Below are positions 25,901-38,160 of a stretch of 64,000 bases of DNA, in pieces. This DNA is from Strigops habroptila (taxonomy: Eukaryota; Chordata; Aves; Psittaciformes; Psittacidae): positions 15,890,992 to 15,954,991 of the forward strand of contig NC_044283.2 of the NCBI RefSeq assembly GCF_004027225.2, given 5' to 3'. A model generated the notes under the pieces. The model saw only the letters and a program-made list of their open reading frames with translations. It was not told the DNA's origin and did not search any database. Made by a program: the position numbers and the translations under genes. Numbering within the stretch: the first letter of the stretch is position 1; every line of letters starts with the position of its first letter.

Positions 25901-28900
25901 GGTGAGATCAGATTTATGGGGAGCTGTTTAGTTATTAAAATAGAAAGGCACAAAATCATTTGGCAACATTAGCAAATAAAAGTAATCACTGAGAATTACA
26001 AATATGGATGCCCAAATCCTAGTGTGAGTTTTGTCCTGAAAATCTTAATCCAGATATATTACTGCTTCCTTTTCACTGAAATTTGAGACAGTTACTCAGC
26101 ATTTTAAAATATTCATTAAACAACTGTTATAATTATATCTAGCTGGTGTTTTTCTGCTGCTCAAGCAGAGAGAAAGAGGTTTTATCTTTATTCCTAACTA
26201 TGATTCACTGACATGGAAGAAGTACAATATTTTCTAAGTTAGTCCCTATTGCTGCTTATATATTATCCACAAATAGATATATATATTTTATATAGGAAAT
26301 TATTATAATTTAAAATATTAGTTGCATTGGTGCATTATTTGCAAACTAGTTTGCTTATGGTGTCATCTATGTGACATCATGAGGCTCCTGTTCATTTATA
26401 GGTATTTTTTTTCCCATAGAATAAAAAGTTCATTTTATATGCAATAGTAAAAAGCTAATTTAGATATAGTAGATGATTAATTAATTCCCTTGATCACCTA
26501 CAAATACAGCTCCATATAAGAATATCAGCTATTTGTCAGCTGTATGTATAGACACCAGGACATTATTCTCTGTACAAATGTTCAGGCAGAGTGAAAGAGA
26601 ACATATCCAGCATCAGTGGACAACTGCTTAGATTTCAAATTCATGTCTTGAGTACCATTCTGCAGCATTCAAGCAATCCTGATGATGGAGAGTGACTCAC
26701 TGCATCAGGTAATGTTCCAAGGATATAAAAGGAGGACTACTAGCCTGAATAAATGATGTTTAACTGCAGTTATTTTTAGGGGCAGAGGGATGTGGGGGTT
26801 TTCTGTTTGTTTTTAATGTGACTACCATTCCAGGTGTTCCCTGCAAGTAAATGAATACCATCGATGTATGCAAATCAGACATTTTCAGTATATAGGTACA
26901 TACATTATTAATATGCAATTCTTACTATAATTAAAACAGACCAGCCTGCTCATGTACTGTTTACTAATAAAATATAATCATGTCCAGGCTGTAGGTGTAC
27001 ACCATTTTGCTGAAAATACCTGCTGAAAGACTAAGTACACTAACAAGTGTGGCAGTCATACCCCGACATCCAAGTGCAATATCCTTTCTACTGTGGCTGT
27101 GGGTTGTTCTGGGGCACTTCACTTCCACCCCTAGGAAAGCAAGCTTCAGGCAAGGAACTCATAACTTTATTTCCTTTTTGATTTTGTGAATCTAGTCCCT
27201 ACAAAATACAATAAGCTGACAGCCCTAAACACTGTAGTCCTTTTACATAGCAACAAAAAAGTTGTCACATGGCAGTATCAGCAATGCCAGCTTTTCTGTA
27301 TCTCACTGCCTGTGCCCAACACTTCAGAAGAATATTCCATAGCCTACAGGCATTTCTCTGGAAGAGGCTAGTTAATTTAAAATGTGGTGGTGATTTCAGT
27401 GCACGGAGATCAGTTTGCATGGATATTTCACATGGAGGCATAATTATCTGAGTCTTCAACAGCATCAAACTATTTGGCAAACTGGCCCAAACTGACAACT
27501 GAATTTGGCGGAGCAGCATCCAAGTGAAAACTGATATCATGAAACTCAGATAAGAAAGAAACAGAAACTAGCTAATTCAAACCAGTGTTAACTTCAAGTT
27601 AAATCACAGAATAAAGGGAACTGTATAACTGCTGTGTATTAATTATAAGCTAATAAAAACACCTTACAAGACTAAATGGCAAGGTTATTTTATAGCAAAC
27701 TCCAGTTTTTGCTGAAGTTCCCCTTTGCAGATACTTAGACTCTATTTCCATTAAGCACTGAATTCCTGGAACACTAGTAAATCAAATGAACACTTCTCCT
27801 TCATACAGTGGTTATGTATGAGTGAAACTAACAGCTTAATCATTTTATTCATTTGTAGCCCTAGTTTTACTGATTACCTTCCTCATCTATGAATTCAGCA
27901 GTTTTTACTTGCAGTGTTATTCTTAGTTTACTTGCTGCATTATGTTGGCAACATTTTGATTAAAATAACCTGAAATTCATTACTGTCAATGTGTAGTTTA
28001 TCTTCACCAGAGATCAAACCCTCTTGACTCCCAGCTCATACCTGGCAGTCAGCAGCTGTTAACCTGTTACCCAGTTACTTATTGAACACACTCTCACAAG
28101 CAGTCAGAAAAGGGAGAGTTTGTTTTCAGGCCTGCAGAGTATTGTTTTATCTTGATAAGCAAGGACAGGCGTATTTTCAGTAAGTGGTTTTAATTAACCC
28201 AAGGAGATCCAAGCCAGTGGTGGAGCACAAGCATTAGGAATGTGTTTCTGAAATGATGAGGAAATCCCTCTCGTTTCATTAGATAATACAGAGGAAAATT
28301 CTTTGGCGCACATGTATACAGGAGACAGAAATCTTTGATGCCAAATGGAGTTTACAGAATGTTTTGCCTTGGCAGGAGGAGACCTCGTGAATTCAAACAG
28401 GGATAGGAGAATTTGAGATGCCTCCTGTATCTCAATTTAATTGTGAAAGTTGGTTGAACCAAACTTAAAGGAAGTTTGCCTTGATTTTGAAATAATTCAA
28501 AGACATGATCACCCTCTTCTATACAGGATGTTAAATGCTGATACCAGGATAACGATAGTTGTTACTATACAAGAGTTGTGGAAAACATATGCCAATCTAA
28601 GCAGAACCTAAGATTTTGCTCCCTGCCCATTTGCATCTGATAATGCCACAGGGTCACTAAAGAAGAGATAGACTTAATAGATTTTAAAAAAAAAAAACAA
28701 CCCAAAACCCAAAAAACCAACCCAAAACCAAAAAAACAACTGTTTTTTCTTCTTTAGGATTTAGCTTTGACAGAATACAAAGCTAAATTTTATTTATTTT
28801 ATGAAGAAAAAAAATGTTGGAAGAAAAATCATGTAAAACAGAGGGACGTTATACAGAAGTGTGTGTTTCATACTGATTTTTCCAATATCAGGAGGTACTT

Positions 28901-30575
28901 AACCTCAAAATCAGAGTTTTATATATTTTCATTTAATTTTGGCTCTAATGGAAGTTATCGCTTGTCTGCCTCAGTAACAGCTACAGATTGTCCAAGCACA
29001 ATCATTTCCTTGTCCTGTGGTTTTATTTGAGCAGGCTGGCTGCTTGATTTATTAGCGTAGATATTCCCAATATTCAGGACATATCAAATTGTTTTGGCAG
29101 CCAGGGGAAACAACTATTGACTAATTGCCATCTTAGCCTGCTAAAACTTTCATAGCTTAGAGCAATGCAAGAGCCTGTCTGTCTGACCAGAAAAGCTTCA
29201 GAAACACAATTGGACAAAGGATTGCTCTCTTACAGAAAAATAAATTGAGTAAGATAATAAAAAGATGCTATTGTACATTACTGCCTGCCATTGGACTAGA
29301 GCCTATTCAGGGCAATGGCAAGTCATGCATATCTATGAGAAGAAAGAATTTGACACATGACATGAAATCATCAGACACGTATTGCTAGAACACAAGGGAC
29401 TCTTTTATGGGCAGTGCTGTTTACCAAAAAATTCTTTCAGCTGTCATGAATGCCTGATCTCTCATGCAAGCATTGCAGTAAAAAATTCCCCATATGCTTA
29501 TTCAGATGAGTAGCTGAAGAAAGTCTTTGCATTAAGGCAATACTGGTAGAGTTACTACAGGCAAACAGAGGTAAAAAATGAGATTCAGCCCTCTTCTAGT
29601 TCTACTCTACCTTTTCACAAAGGTAAGATATTTTTTCTTTGTGGGAATTTTAAAAGACTGAGGCACTTGTTCTAGGGTTTTTTTCTGATGTATACACAGT
29701 GGTCTCCACTGAATTACTTCCTTTACAGGCAACAAAAATACTAATTGATCCTGTAGAGGTGAAGGGAACCAAGATCCTATATATAGTGTGGTTATAGTGC
29801 AGTTTGGAACATCTAAAATATGGACTAGATCAGAGATGAAATTCTACTGCACCTTGGTGTGGTTGCAGACTGATACAGGATGAACATGAATGGAGTTGAA
29901 GACAGAGTGTGTACAGGCCAAGACGTGGTATATTAGAAAGACAATTTTCCTAGCTGCTGACCACATTTCTGAGGTTGTGTCTGGGCTTCTGTAAATCACA
30001 TCTGATCTGAACTGATATAATCAACAGTATTTTTTTCCAAGAAAGATGCAGCAATTATCTTTTCACCTTTTACTTTAAGAAATCAAAACAACTTAGATTT
30101 CATTTCTAGTTTTTCTCCAATGTATCCCCTGGTCAGAATAGATGGACTTTCAAAAGTCTGGTTTTGATATCAGTGATAGCTCTGGTCTTTGTCTGTTCTC
30201 ATAAAGTTTAAAGCTGCTCTATAAATAAATAAAGCTGTACCAGTAAATATACATGTGCATATGTAAACAGATGTATACAAAATAGAATAAGCATTTAATA
30301 GTTTTCTCCCTTCCATCATAGTTGGATGGATCTGCCCTAAGAAAGTATATTGCATAAAGTCTTACAAGTTTACCAATGCCTGGTAATTTTGTGGGGTTTA
30401 ACACTGATTCCAAGCACAGCAAGATGCTTCTAACACTTGCTGTGAAATAAACATTCATTTCACGTACACCTTTTAAACATAGTGGGAAAGTGGAAACACA
30501 AACCAAGAAATTGTTCCAGGAAAAGGAAACCGGGAACCAGGAACGGAAAACCACGGACTTTATGGTGTAGGAGAC
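22961..30575. other. Intergenic sequence, FGFBP1 upstream side
   Basis: About 7.6 kb of AT-rich DNA. The only repeats seen are an AT dinucleotide patch near 26275-26295 and the A/C-rich tract at 28686-28740. Open frames here stay near or below 130 codons and look random. Regulatory elements of FGFBP1 may lie here, but I cannot identify any by eye. Confidence 0.5.
28686..28740. repeat. A/C-rich low-complexity tract
   Basis: A-runs separated by CC or CCC, with the same composition as the left arm of the inverted repeat at 13117-13169, but without a matching T/G-rich arm nearby. Confidence 0.6.
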
Positions 30576-31107
30576 TGTGCTGGGTCTGGCTGGGATGGAA
30601 TTCATTTTTTATATCAGCCCATATGGTTCTGTGTTTTACATTTTTGACTAGGCTGATAACACACTGACGTTTTAGCTACTGCTAAACAGCATCAAGACCT
30701 TCTCTGCTTCTCACTCTGCCCCCTCTCCAGAGAGTAGGCTGGGGGTGGGCAAGAGACTGGAAGGGGGCACATCCAGGACAGCTGACCCCAGCTGACCAAA
30801 GGGACCTAAGGGATATTCCTTACCGCATGATGCTGCCTGCAGCAACAAAACTGGGGGCAGTCTTTCCAGAATAGCCATTACTCGGAGACTGGCTGGGCAT
30901 CAGCCTGCTTGTGAGAGGTATAGAGTGGATGTCTTGGCATCACTTAGTGATTTTTTTTCCCCCTTTTCCCTTCACTTATTAAACTGTCTTTATCTTGACC
31001 CACATTTTGTTCTCTTTTTTGCTCTTCTGATTCTCTCCTGCATCCCACTGAAGAGGGGGTTGAGTGGCTGTCAGGTGCTCCATTGCTGTCTTGGGTCAAT
31101 CACCCCA
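30576..31107 (+). mobile_element. Solo LTR, ERVL-like endogenous retrovirus, with 5-bp TSD
   Basis: Starts TGTGCTGGGTCTGGCTGGGA and ends CACCCCA. It is flanked on both sides by the same five bases, GAGAC (30571-30575 and 31108-31112), a perfect target-site duplication; five bases is the size typical of class III (ERVL) integrations. It shares its body with the LTRs at 33661 and 40767: the early 'gataacacactga' block, the 'ccaaagggacctaagggatattcc' equivalent, and the 3' part with TTATTAAACTGTC. No viral internal sequence lies beside it, so it is a recombined solo LTR. The place of the TATA box reads CAACAAAAC, so the promoter looks lost. Confidence 0.85.
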
Positions 31108-33660
31108 GAGACTTCAATTCTGCAAATAACTAACAGAAATCTTTATTTTAGTGGATTCCAGTTGAAAAAAATACAACAGAGAGTTCAGTCCATGTGTAAA
31201 ACTTCCCCTTTGCTAGAAATACTGATGGCCAAGCTACTGGGGTAATGCCTTGCTCCATGCCTCTAAACCACAACAGTTTTCACAGCAAGGACAAGAAGAA
31301 GGCACAGTCACAGTTGCGACAACTCCTTTGTTGATTTAGATTACTATCTTTAGAAGAAACTATTTCAGCTACATGGAAAAGGTAATCTTGGGCTAACACA
31401 AGCTATTATTCTGAAAGCCATGCCAGCCACCATGGCCTGACCTATGCACTGACGTGATTAGCCATAATGTCTATCCTCCATAATTTCATGGGTTATCCTT
31501 GAAACGCAGTATTAGCATCATTTAAATGCTCTTGGGCTGTAAGGCTCAAGAGCTCACATCTGGAAGAGGCTCTGAAAAGTCCTGCTGAAAGCTCAGCAAG
31601 TCAGCAGAATGACTATATAGGTCTGCATTTCACAGCTACACTGTGGACTGGTGGCTCTCAGCGTTTTCACATCTGACATAGGTCTCTGAAGGCACAGAGA
31701 AAGGGCAAAGGGAATGGACAAATCTCATCTACCATTTTCATTTTACTGAGATCAGCATGTTTGGATATATAGCGAATAGAAGACATTAACAAAGAAAAAG
31801 GTTTCTTGACCTGTCTTTCCAGGTTCTAGTGCAACTTGTTATGGTTACCAAAAGCTGAAAGGACATACATCCTTCAGCATTTATGATAGACTTGGGGTTT
31901 CCCTAGTTAACCAAGAGAAGATATGATGTCTCTGACGACATGGCTCTTTCAAAGCTTGGTGTTTTTCTTGGATCATTTCTAACTCTACAGCTCCTCCATG
32001 TGGAGATCGGTAACAAATAAGAAATTAGTGATCCTAAACACTAGGTATTAATACTTCTTTTTTTTTTCTTTTTTTTAATAGGTTTGCAGAAGACTAGCAG
32101 TATTCTAATTATTTAGTACATATTTTAGAGGCATTCAACTCTGTTTAGCCAGAAACCCATTTTCTGTAGCGAGGTGAAAAGCAGTGCAGTAATTCTGTAT
32201 ATCATGATGCTACTGCTCATGCTGCGGTGTTACAATTCCAATTCTGGTGTAAGTTATCCTTTTTCCTCTGCTACCACATAAATTATGCAGACTAGCTTTT
32301 TACTCATGTTTAATTCCATTTGTTCCTGTGTGCCTGTATAGGAATCTCAGGTCTATGTCCTGCTTCATGCTATTGGGGAATTTGGGGATTTTCTCCCGTA
32401 CTTTGGAAAGAGGACCTAAATCCTGGTTAACTAACCTGCTGGTTGGGAACAGGGCTGAAGGCTGTATCTAGTAAAGAACAGCCTTCCCATATCCCTTCCC
32501 ATACTGTCCGTCCACAGCCTTCAGAAACTGAGTCAGTCCTATATTATTTGATGCAATATTTTAAACAACTATTCAATACCTCATAGTATCTGCATATTGA
32601 TGATCACACAGTCCAAAGGACTTCATTAAACACTAATAAGCACTAGGCTTGGGGCAAACTGGAAAAATAAGAGAAATACCTGGTACTCTGTTTGGAGAGT
32701 GGGTGCTGATGCTCACCATCCCCTCGCACCCCTCCAGGAGGAATAACGGTGGTATGAAGAGAGACTGTATCTCCCCTGCCCGTTCTCACAGCTGAACTGG
32801 AAATGTCCGGTGCTCTCCAAGGTTGCTCAGATAGCTTTCAGCCACCACAAGGATATTCCCTGCTATGGCAGGCAGTGAGATGGGGCGCACTGGTTTGGGG
32901 AAGACAATGATAGGCAATGGTTCAAGAAAAGATTTAGCAGTCCTGTGGGAGTTTACCAGGGAGGTTCAGTCCTGTTGATGATAGAGCATGGACTCCATCG
33001 CCAGGCTTTCATGACAGACATCCCGCTGGGCACATGTGACCCAGCTTCATGGACACAGCAGCCCTGACTCCCAGTGCACAGCCAGGGTTTCCCTGTAGTG
33101 ACCCTGTAGTGACAGAACTGTGCCAGTGTGAGCTGGTTGTTGTCAGCAGCCTTCCCTGTTCTGGGGAAACAGGAGTCTGAGCCCTCATGCTGGTAGGGGA
33201 AGTGTGTCTGGAGTCCCCATTCCTGCTGGTTTTACTGCAACATTTGCACAGTGTTTTCCTAGGGGAAAACAGCTGGTTGGGGCCATCTTTTGAGACTTCA
33301 TCTGGAGCTGCAAAGAGTGGGTGATTCTGGCTTACAGAGTCCTTCTGAGGGAGCAGAGGGAGCTTTTGCCTTCATTTACTCCACAGAAGGACATGGGCTC
33401 TTGTTAGCCAGCACCTGGTGAACTGTGCTGCCGGGGATCAAGGGCAGCAGCATTGCCTGGATATCCAGCAGCAGTGCTGCTGGTGATCCCCCACCCCTGT
33501 CCTGCAGACCACAGATAGCCTGCTTCCTTAGCCCCATACATTTCACTTAAGAAAATAAGACTTAAGAATACACTTTACTTAAGAAGGAAAAAAAAGAAAA
33601 GAAAAAATAAAGTCAGGATGGCGAAAAACCAAAACCAGACTTCTCCACCACCTGCACTCA
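31108..33660. other. Intergenic sequence between two LTRs
   Basis: No gene recognised. The GC content rises from about 32.7 kb to 33.5 kb, but frames there are short and no repeat family is evident. An A/G-rich tract (33582-33612) comes shortly before the LTR at 33661. Confidence 0.45.
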
Positions 33661-35045
33661 TGTCCTGGCTTCAGCTAGGATAGAGTTCATTTTCTTCCTA
33701 ATAACTGGTGCAGTGCTGTGTTTTGGCTTTAGTGTGAGAATAATGTTGACAACATACCAATGTCTTATTTTTTGTCAGTGGTGTTGCATTAAGCGTATAG
33801 AAATTCGGCAGAAAATCAGGCCTTGTGCTCCAGCCAGTGCTCCGAGATCAGAGGGGCTGAGGGTGGCTCGGCTGCATTTCTGGTTGTCGCCAATTGGACA
33901 TGATACGTCTGGTCGCGATCAATAAGGATTCATGAATAGTGCGGTTTATTGAAGCAACAGAAACACAGATTCGAGTTGCCATTGATACATTCACCAACTG
34001 CATTAGCGCTAAAATCCAAAGCTCGCCAGCGATTAATTGAGCTCGTCTGGATAAAGAAAACAATTGGTAATTCATTAAAGTTAGTTCCCACCTAGTGGGA
34101 GGTGCAAATTTTGCCAAAGAGGCACCCCTGCTTTGGGGAGGAGAGAGGAGAGAGCCCAGAGCTCATCGGCTTGTCTGCAAAGTGGGGCCCTATTCTCATC
34201 CTCTGCCTTGGAGGAGTACAAATGCCTAATTTATACTTCTGAGAGAAGTGGAGATAAGACTGCAGTCAAATTACCTATTGCTGCCATCCTAACTGCGAAG
34301 GTAAGGAGAAGGGCAGGGGAGGGAGGCAGCCATTGATTGACTTCGGTGTATTTATTATCTGTAAATGAGAAATAAGAAGAGTTTCAATTACCTTCAGTCA
34401 GGCTGCTCCAGGGCTGAGGGTCTTAGGCAAGGGCAGAATAGAACCATGAAACATTCACATCACTCCCTCTTCCACCCCACTGAGCAGCCCATCTCCCCCA
34501 TCAGCAGCCCATCATCCCCATCAGGGGGTTGCAACTGACACACCTCGTTAATCCCTTCACCACATATCTCATGGCCTCAGGTCTCATTCTTACAAGCAGT
34601 GCTCACCCTAACCAAGGACTTTTCTGTCTCTCATGCTCTGCCAGTGAGGAAGGGCACAAGGAGCCAAGAGAGAGCAGAAACAGGACACCTGACCTGAACT
34701 AGCCAAAGGCATAGTCAGTGCCACAGCACATCATGCCCAGCGTATAAACCAGGGGGAGTTACCCAGAAGGGACCAATTGCTGCTCAGGGGCAGGCTAGTC
34801 ATCAGTCAGCAGGTGGTGAGCAATTGTATTGTGCATCACTGCTGTTTATTGTTGGGTTTTTTTCTTCTTCCCTTTTAGTTTTATATATATATCTCTTTGT
34901 TATTTCCCTTTTTATTAGTAGTAGTATTATATTATACTTAATTCTAATTATTAAACTGTTCTTACCTCAACCTGTGGGTTTTACATTCTTCTGATTCTCC
35001 CCCACATCCTGCCCAGGGGGGCAAAAAGGGGTGAGCAGCTGGCCA
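33661..35045 (+). mobile_element. ERVL-like LTR, interrupted by a second LTR
   Basis: The left part (33661-33780) begins TGTCCTGGCTTCAGCTAGGA and matches the start of the LTR at 40767. The right part resumes at about 34595 with CAGTGCTCACCCTAACCAAGGACTT and continues through a TATAAA at 34743-34748, the GGTGAGCAATTGTATTGTGCATCA block and TTATTAAACTGTTC near 34950. The material between is another LTR. The 3' terminus is blurred: the typical end in ACA is not found, so the right limit near 35045 is an estimate and no target duplication could be matched. Confidence 0.75.
33782..34594 (-). mobile_element. Nested solo LTR of a different endogenous retrovirus
   Basis: On the minus strand this 813-base block begins TGTAAGAATGAG and ends TTAATGCAACA, the TG...CA termini of an LTR. 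It splits the ERVL-like LTR at a point flanked by CAGTG on both sides. Internally it has a TATA-like AGTATAAATTAGG near 34230 and a poly(A) signal TTCAATAAACCG near 33953, both in minus orientation. It is not related to the surrounding LTR. Its family (ERVK or ERV1 type) cannot be settled by eye, and the exact target duplication is eroded. Confidence 0.6.
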
Positions 35046-35117
35046 AGGAGCTGGCGAGAGGAGCCTGGAGCAGCTTTGTGTGAAGTACACCATGGCCTTG
35101 GGCTTGTGGTTCAGGCT

Positions 35118-35230
35118 TTAATCCGAAAGAACCATTTTCTGGAACAGAGCTTCGCTTCTGCCTGGCTTGTCAGGGACAGCAGCACAGCGCCCACAGGCTC
35201 CATCGCCGTCTCTTGACAAAAGCCGCAGGG
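35118..35230 (-). CDS. MROH-like gene, predicted terminal exon
   Basis: The acceptor TTCTGTTGCAG precedes a frame that joins exon 35485-35544 in phase (G|CC) and reads ALRLLSRDGDGACG before ending at TAA (35118-35120). Avian MROH (maestro HEAT-like repeat) proteins, as I recall them, end with a similar 'ALxxLxxDGD' segment, but the rest diverges, so this tail is either decayed or lineage-specific. Confidence 0.4.
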
Positions 35231-35484
35231 CTGCAACAGAAGGAAAGAGAACAGAGCTGCAGAGACCCCCAGGCATCCCCTCCGGACCATGCCAGCCCCA
35301 GCCATCCCTTTGCCTGGCCAGGAGGTGCAGGCGGGACAAATGGATCACCTGGGAGCTGCTGCTCAAGAATGCCTCAAATGCCCCCGAGTTGTTTCCTGGA
35401 GCAGGACAGGGCATGGGAGCACGCTGCCCAGGCTCTGTCCGTGACCCCACCAGCGCCGGCACACACAGCACTGCCCCTACTCAC

Positions 35485-35544
35485 CGGTGTAGGCCTCGAG
35501 CAGCTGCTTCTCGCCGCTGTCCGTCAGGTTCCGCACAACCAGCC
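35485..35544 (-). CDS. MROH-like gene, predicted exon
   Basis: A 60-base exon between acceptor CTGCACAG and donor CCG|GTGAGTAG. It continues the frame of exon 35724-35826 (ATC A|GG) and reads LVVRNLTDSGEKQLLEAYTG. This corresponds to the 'GLAGRHLRDxSEEKLxE' helix repeat I recall from MROH proteins. No stop or frameshift is present. Confidence 0.5.
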
Positions 35545-35723
35545 CTGTGCAGAGCGCTCCGTCGGACCCGCTGCGAGGACAGGGGTGGAGGTGGAGGCAC
35601 AGAGCCCCTGGCTGCCCAGGCAGCTGGGGCTCTGGCAGGCACAGGGCTGCTCCTCGCTGCCAGTGCAGCGGCTGGGGCGGGGGCCAGGCTTCCAAAAGAG
35701 GGACCCTAGGGGCTGTGGCTCAC

Positions 35724-35826
35724 TGATGAACCTCACAGCTGCCTCTCGCACGGTGACCTGAGCGTTCTGCAGGTACGGCAGGCTCTGAGACAGGTACTTT
35801 TCAGCTCTGCTCCTGTCCCGGTTCAG
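35724..35826 (-). CDS. MROH-like gene, predicted exon (HEAT-like repeat)
   Basis: A 103-base exon with acceptor CTCTCCAG and donor ATCA|GTGAGCC. It reads DRSRAEKYLSQSLPYLQ and then VTVREAAVRFI. This is the best match in the block to the MROH family, whose proteins are strings of HEAT-like helical repeats of largely unknown function and are present in many copies in birds. Three exons keep consensus splice sites and phase, so this is a genomic (not retroposed) piece: either the 3' end of a functional paralogue or a fairly young duplicate. A 39-base upstream exon (35911-35949, donor AAG|GTGGGT, in phase) is possible. Earlier exons were not found before 36.6 kb, which argues for a truncated copy. 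Confidence 0.55.
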
Positions 35827-36530
35827 CTGGAGAGAGCACAAGGGCACGGGGCTGGCACAGACCCTCCCCAGTTGCCCGGACCGGTCCTTCCTCCCGCACC
35901 CCGTACCCACCTTGCTCCTCAGGCCATTTCCATCTCCTAGCCAGGAGCTCTGTAGGGCTGAGGTTCGGGGACAGCCACAGGCAGAGCAGGGTCTGGAGGT
36001 CCTGAGAGCCCTCTGTCCCACTGCTAGGGCCCGGATGGGTCTCCTTCAACATCGTGAGGGTGGGGAGGTGGGAGGGGCCTGGAGAAGAGCACCTGGGAGC
36101 TCTGTGCCTGAGGGCAGGGGAGCAGGATGCAGCTCCAGACTGCCGGCTCTGGGCTGGAGAAGGGGCAGGCGAGGCACCGCTGCACCGGGGGCACCCCATG
36201 TCCAGCGTGGGGCTTGGGGTTGGGGGTTGTCCTCACCAAGCGCTCCCCACATCTGCACATCTCGTGAGTCTCACATGGCTCAAGGATGAGGTCCTTGAGC
36301 CATTTCCAGTTCAGCAGCAAAAAGGAGGGTGTCCTGAGAGGTCTGCAGAGGGGGACAAGCATGGAGGCACAAAGCTCTGGGCCCCAGCACCTACAGGGAC
36401 AGCTGGGAAGCCTCTGGGGACTCTGGTGTTCAGACCTTGGTGGCCATGGGCTGGAGCTGAGCCCTGCTGGACCACTTAGGGCAGGCATGGGAAGCGTCCC
36501 TGCCAGCATCTCCAGCCCTCCCTGATGCCC

Positions 36531-38103
36531 AGGCCACCCCTGCCACTGATGCCAAACAGGAGAACAGTTTCTCCATTTCCCAGTTTATGTTATCTTCCTG
36601 CTCTGAACCTGTTCCCGCCTTATCTGGAAACCTGTGACACAGCTGTACAGCAAAGTAGAAGCATTTGTCAGCTCCCAAGAAAGCCACTGGGAAAGCACAT
36701 GGCTTCAAAAGCTCCAGAGCTTTATTTAAACAAAGAGAGAATGGGAAAAGCTTTAGAACTGTGGTTTTCATTGTATCATACCAACTGGGAGACATGGGAG
36801 TCATTCGCTGCAGTGGACTCTTTTCCCTGCACTACAGCTCCGTTTCTAGAGAGGCTGAATACATGAATAGGTGTAAAAAATGATCACCAGTTTCGTGGTT
36901 TGATTCAATGCTTAACTGCGTGAGGAATGTCTGTGAGGACAGAGCCTGCAAGAGTTCATTAGTGTTCATAATACACAACTATCAGTCTCCTTTTGACCAT
37001 CATATGCCGCCATATTACAACTACTGAGATGCTTCAGCACAGTTTCATGGTCAGGACAAAGTGTCCTGCATCAGGCAATGGGACGCAGCAGTGACTGTGC
37101 AAAGCCAGAGCTTGAGCAAGGCAGTTTCTGCTTTCTGAAACTTGGAAGATCAAAGGGTGAAAACTTGCAAGTAGAAGCAGAGTCTGAACCTTTCTTTGAG
37201 GAAGAATAAGGTCTGTCTCTTGACAGACCTTGTGGGTTTCTATATTGCATAATACTGAGAAGTGCCATTTATTACAAGGGAAGAGCTGTCAGTTCTCTGC
37301 TGAACTCAAGACTTTTCTATGAACACATCCTGTTCTTTCTACGAGGCAAGATTGTTTCATGTGTAACTATAACAAGAACTGTAGATGAAAATATGTGTTC
37401 ACTGCCAATGACACAAGGTTAGGTAAGAAAAAGGGTCAGCAAAAAACCCCCCACCAAGTCTGAGGAATACTGTGGGAATTCTGGCCAGTGCAACAAAAGT
37501 CTGATTCCTGCCAGGCTGAAAGAACCAGTTGGGTGATACAGTCTCCCCTGGGGTCTTCTCCAGACCTTTCTGTCTGGGCTCTGGAGCTCTCCAGACCACA
37601 TCTTTTGCCCTACTTAACCCCTTCAGACCTTTCTTTCAAGCTCTGGTCCCCTCTAAGCTCCTCCATTAGGGTATCATTGCTCTCTAGGTCCCTCTGCTCC
37701 CCCTCTGGCAGCGCCTCTGGGACCTCATGTGCCCTTCCATTGGGGTCTGGACAACTCCATCCTTTCCATAAGCACTGTGGAGCACTGTGAATCCCTCCTT
37801 TTGGGCTCTGGTCATGTACAGGTCTATGTGCTTTGGTCTGGTCCCTCCAGGCCCCTCCATTTGCCATCCAAAGGACGTTAGAACCTTTACCCTGAAATGA
37901 AACCTCGCCTCAACAGATCTTTTTGGATACCAAATGCACAGTACTTCATCCTCAAGAGGAGTGAGGAGAAATGGCTCATTCCAGACCACAGACCTCATCT
38001 GCACTAACTGCTCATCAGCATGTTAGTGGCTTTCCAGCTGTGAAGGCTCTCCACTGTTGTGCCATACCCTAACCTGAACCCCACAGGCATAGAGATCCAG
38101 GGA
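36531..38103. other. Intergenic sequence with degenerate short repeats
   Basis: No gene. From about 37555 to 37870 the sequence is C/T-rich and repeats loosely related phrases such as GGGCTCTGG, GGTCTGG, CCTCCATT and CTCCATT every 30-60 bases, suggesting an old decayed minisatellite. Confidence 0.4.
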
Positions 38104-38160
38104 ACCATAGAATCATAGTTGGAAAGGACCTTAGAGATCATGCAGTTCCATCTCCTTCCC
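38104..38160 (-). mobile_element. CR1 LINE 3'-end remnant
   Basis: Only the 3' tip is recognisable: ACCATAGAATCATAGTTGGA, then AAGGACCTTAGAGATCAT, the reverse complement of the CR1 terminus. The rest is missing or too diverged to follow. Confidence 0.7.

Larger units (their letters stand above)
35046..36530. other. GC-rich segment carrying the MROH-like exons
   Basis: This stretch is far richer in G, C and CpG than its surroundings and begins where the ERVL-like LTR fades out. It looks like a transplanted (duplicated) piece of a gene-rich region. The many long overlapping open frames on both strands (up to 182 codons) follow from the high GC content and are not taken as genes. The limits are approximate. 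Confidence 0.5.

Noticed and set aside
35167-35761. Overlapping plus-strand frames of 180 and 182 codons
   Set aside because: A product of high GC content, antisense to the MROH-like exons; low-complexity Ala/Gly/Pro/Arg composition and no homology.
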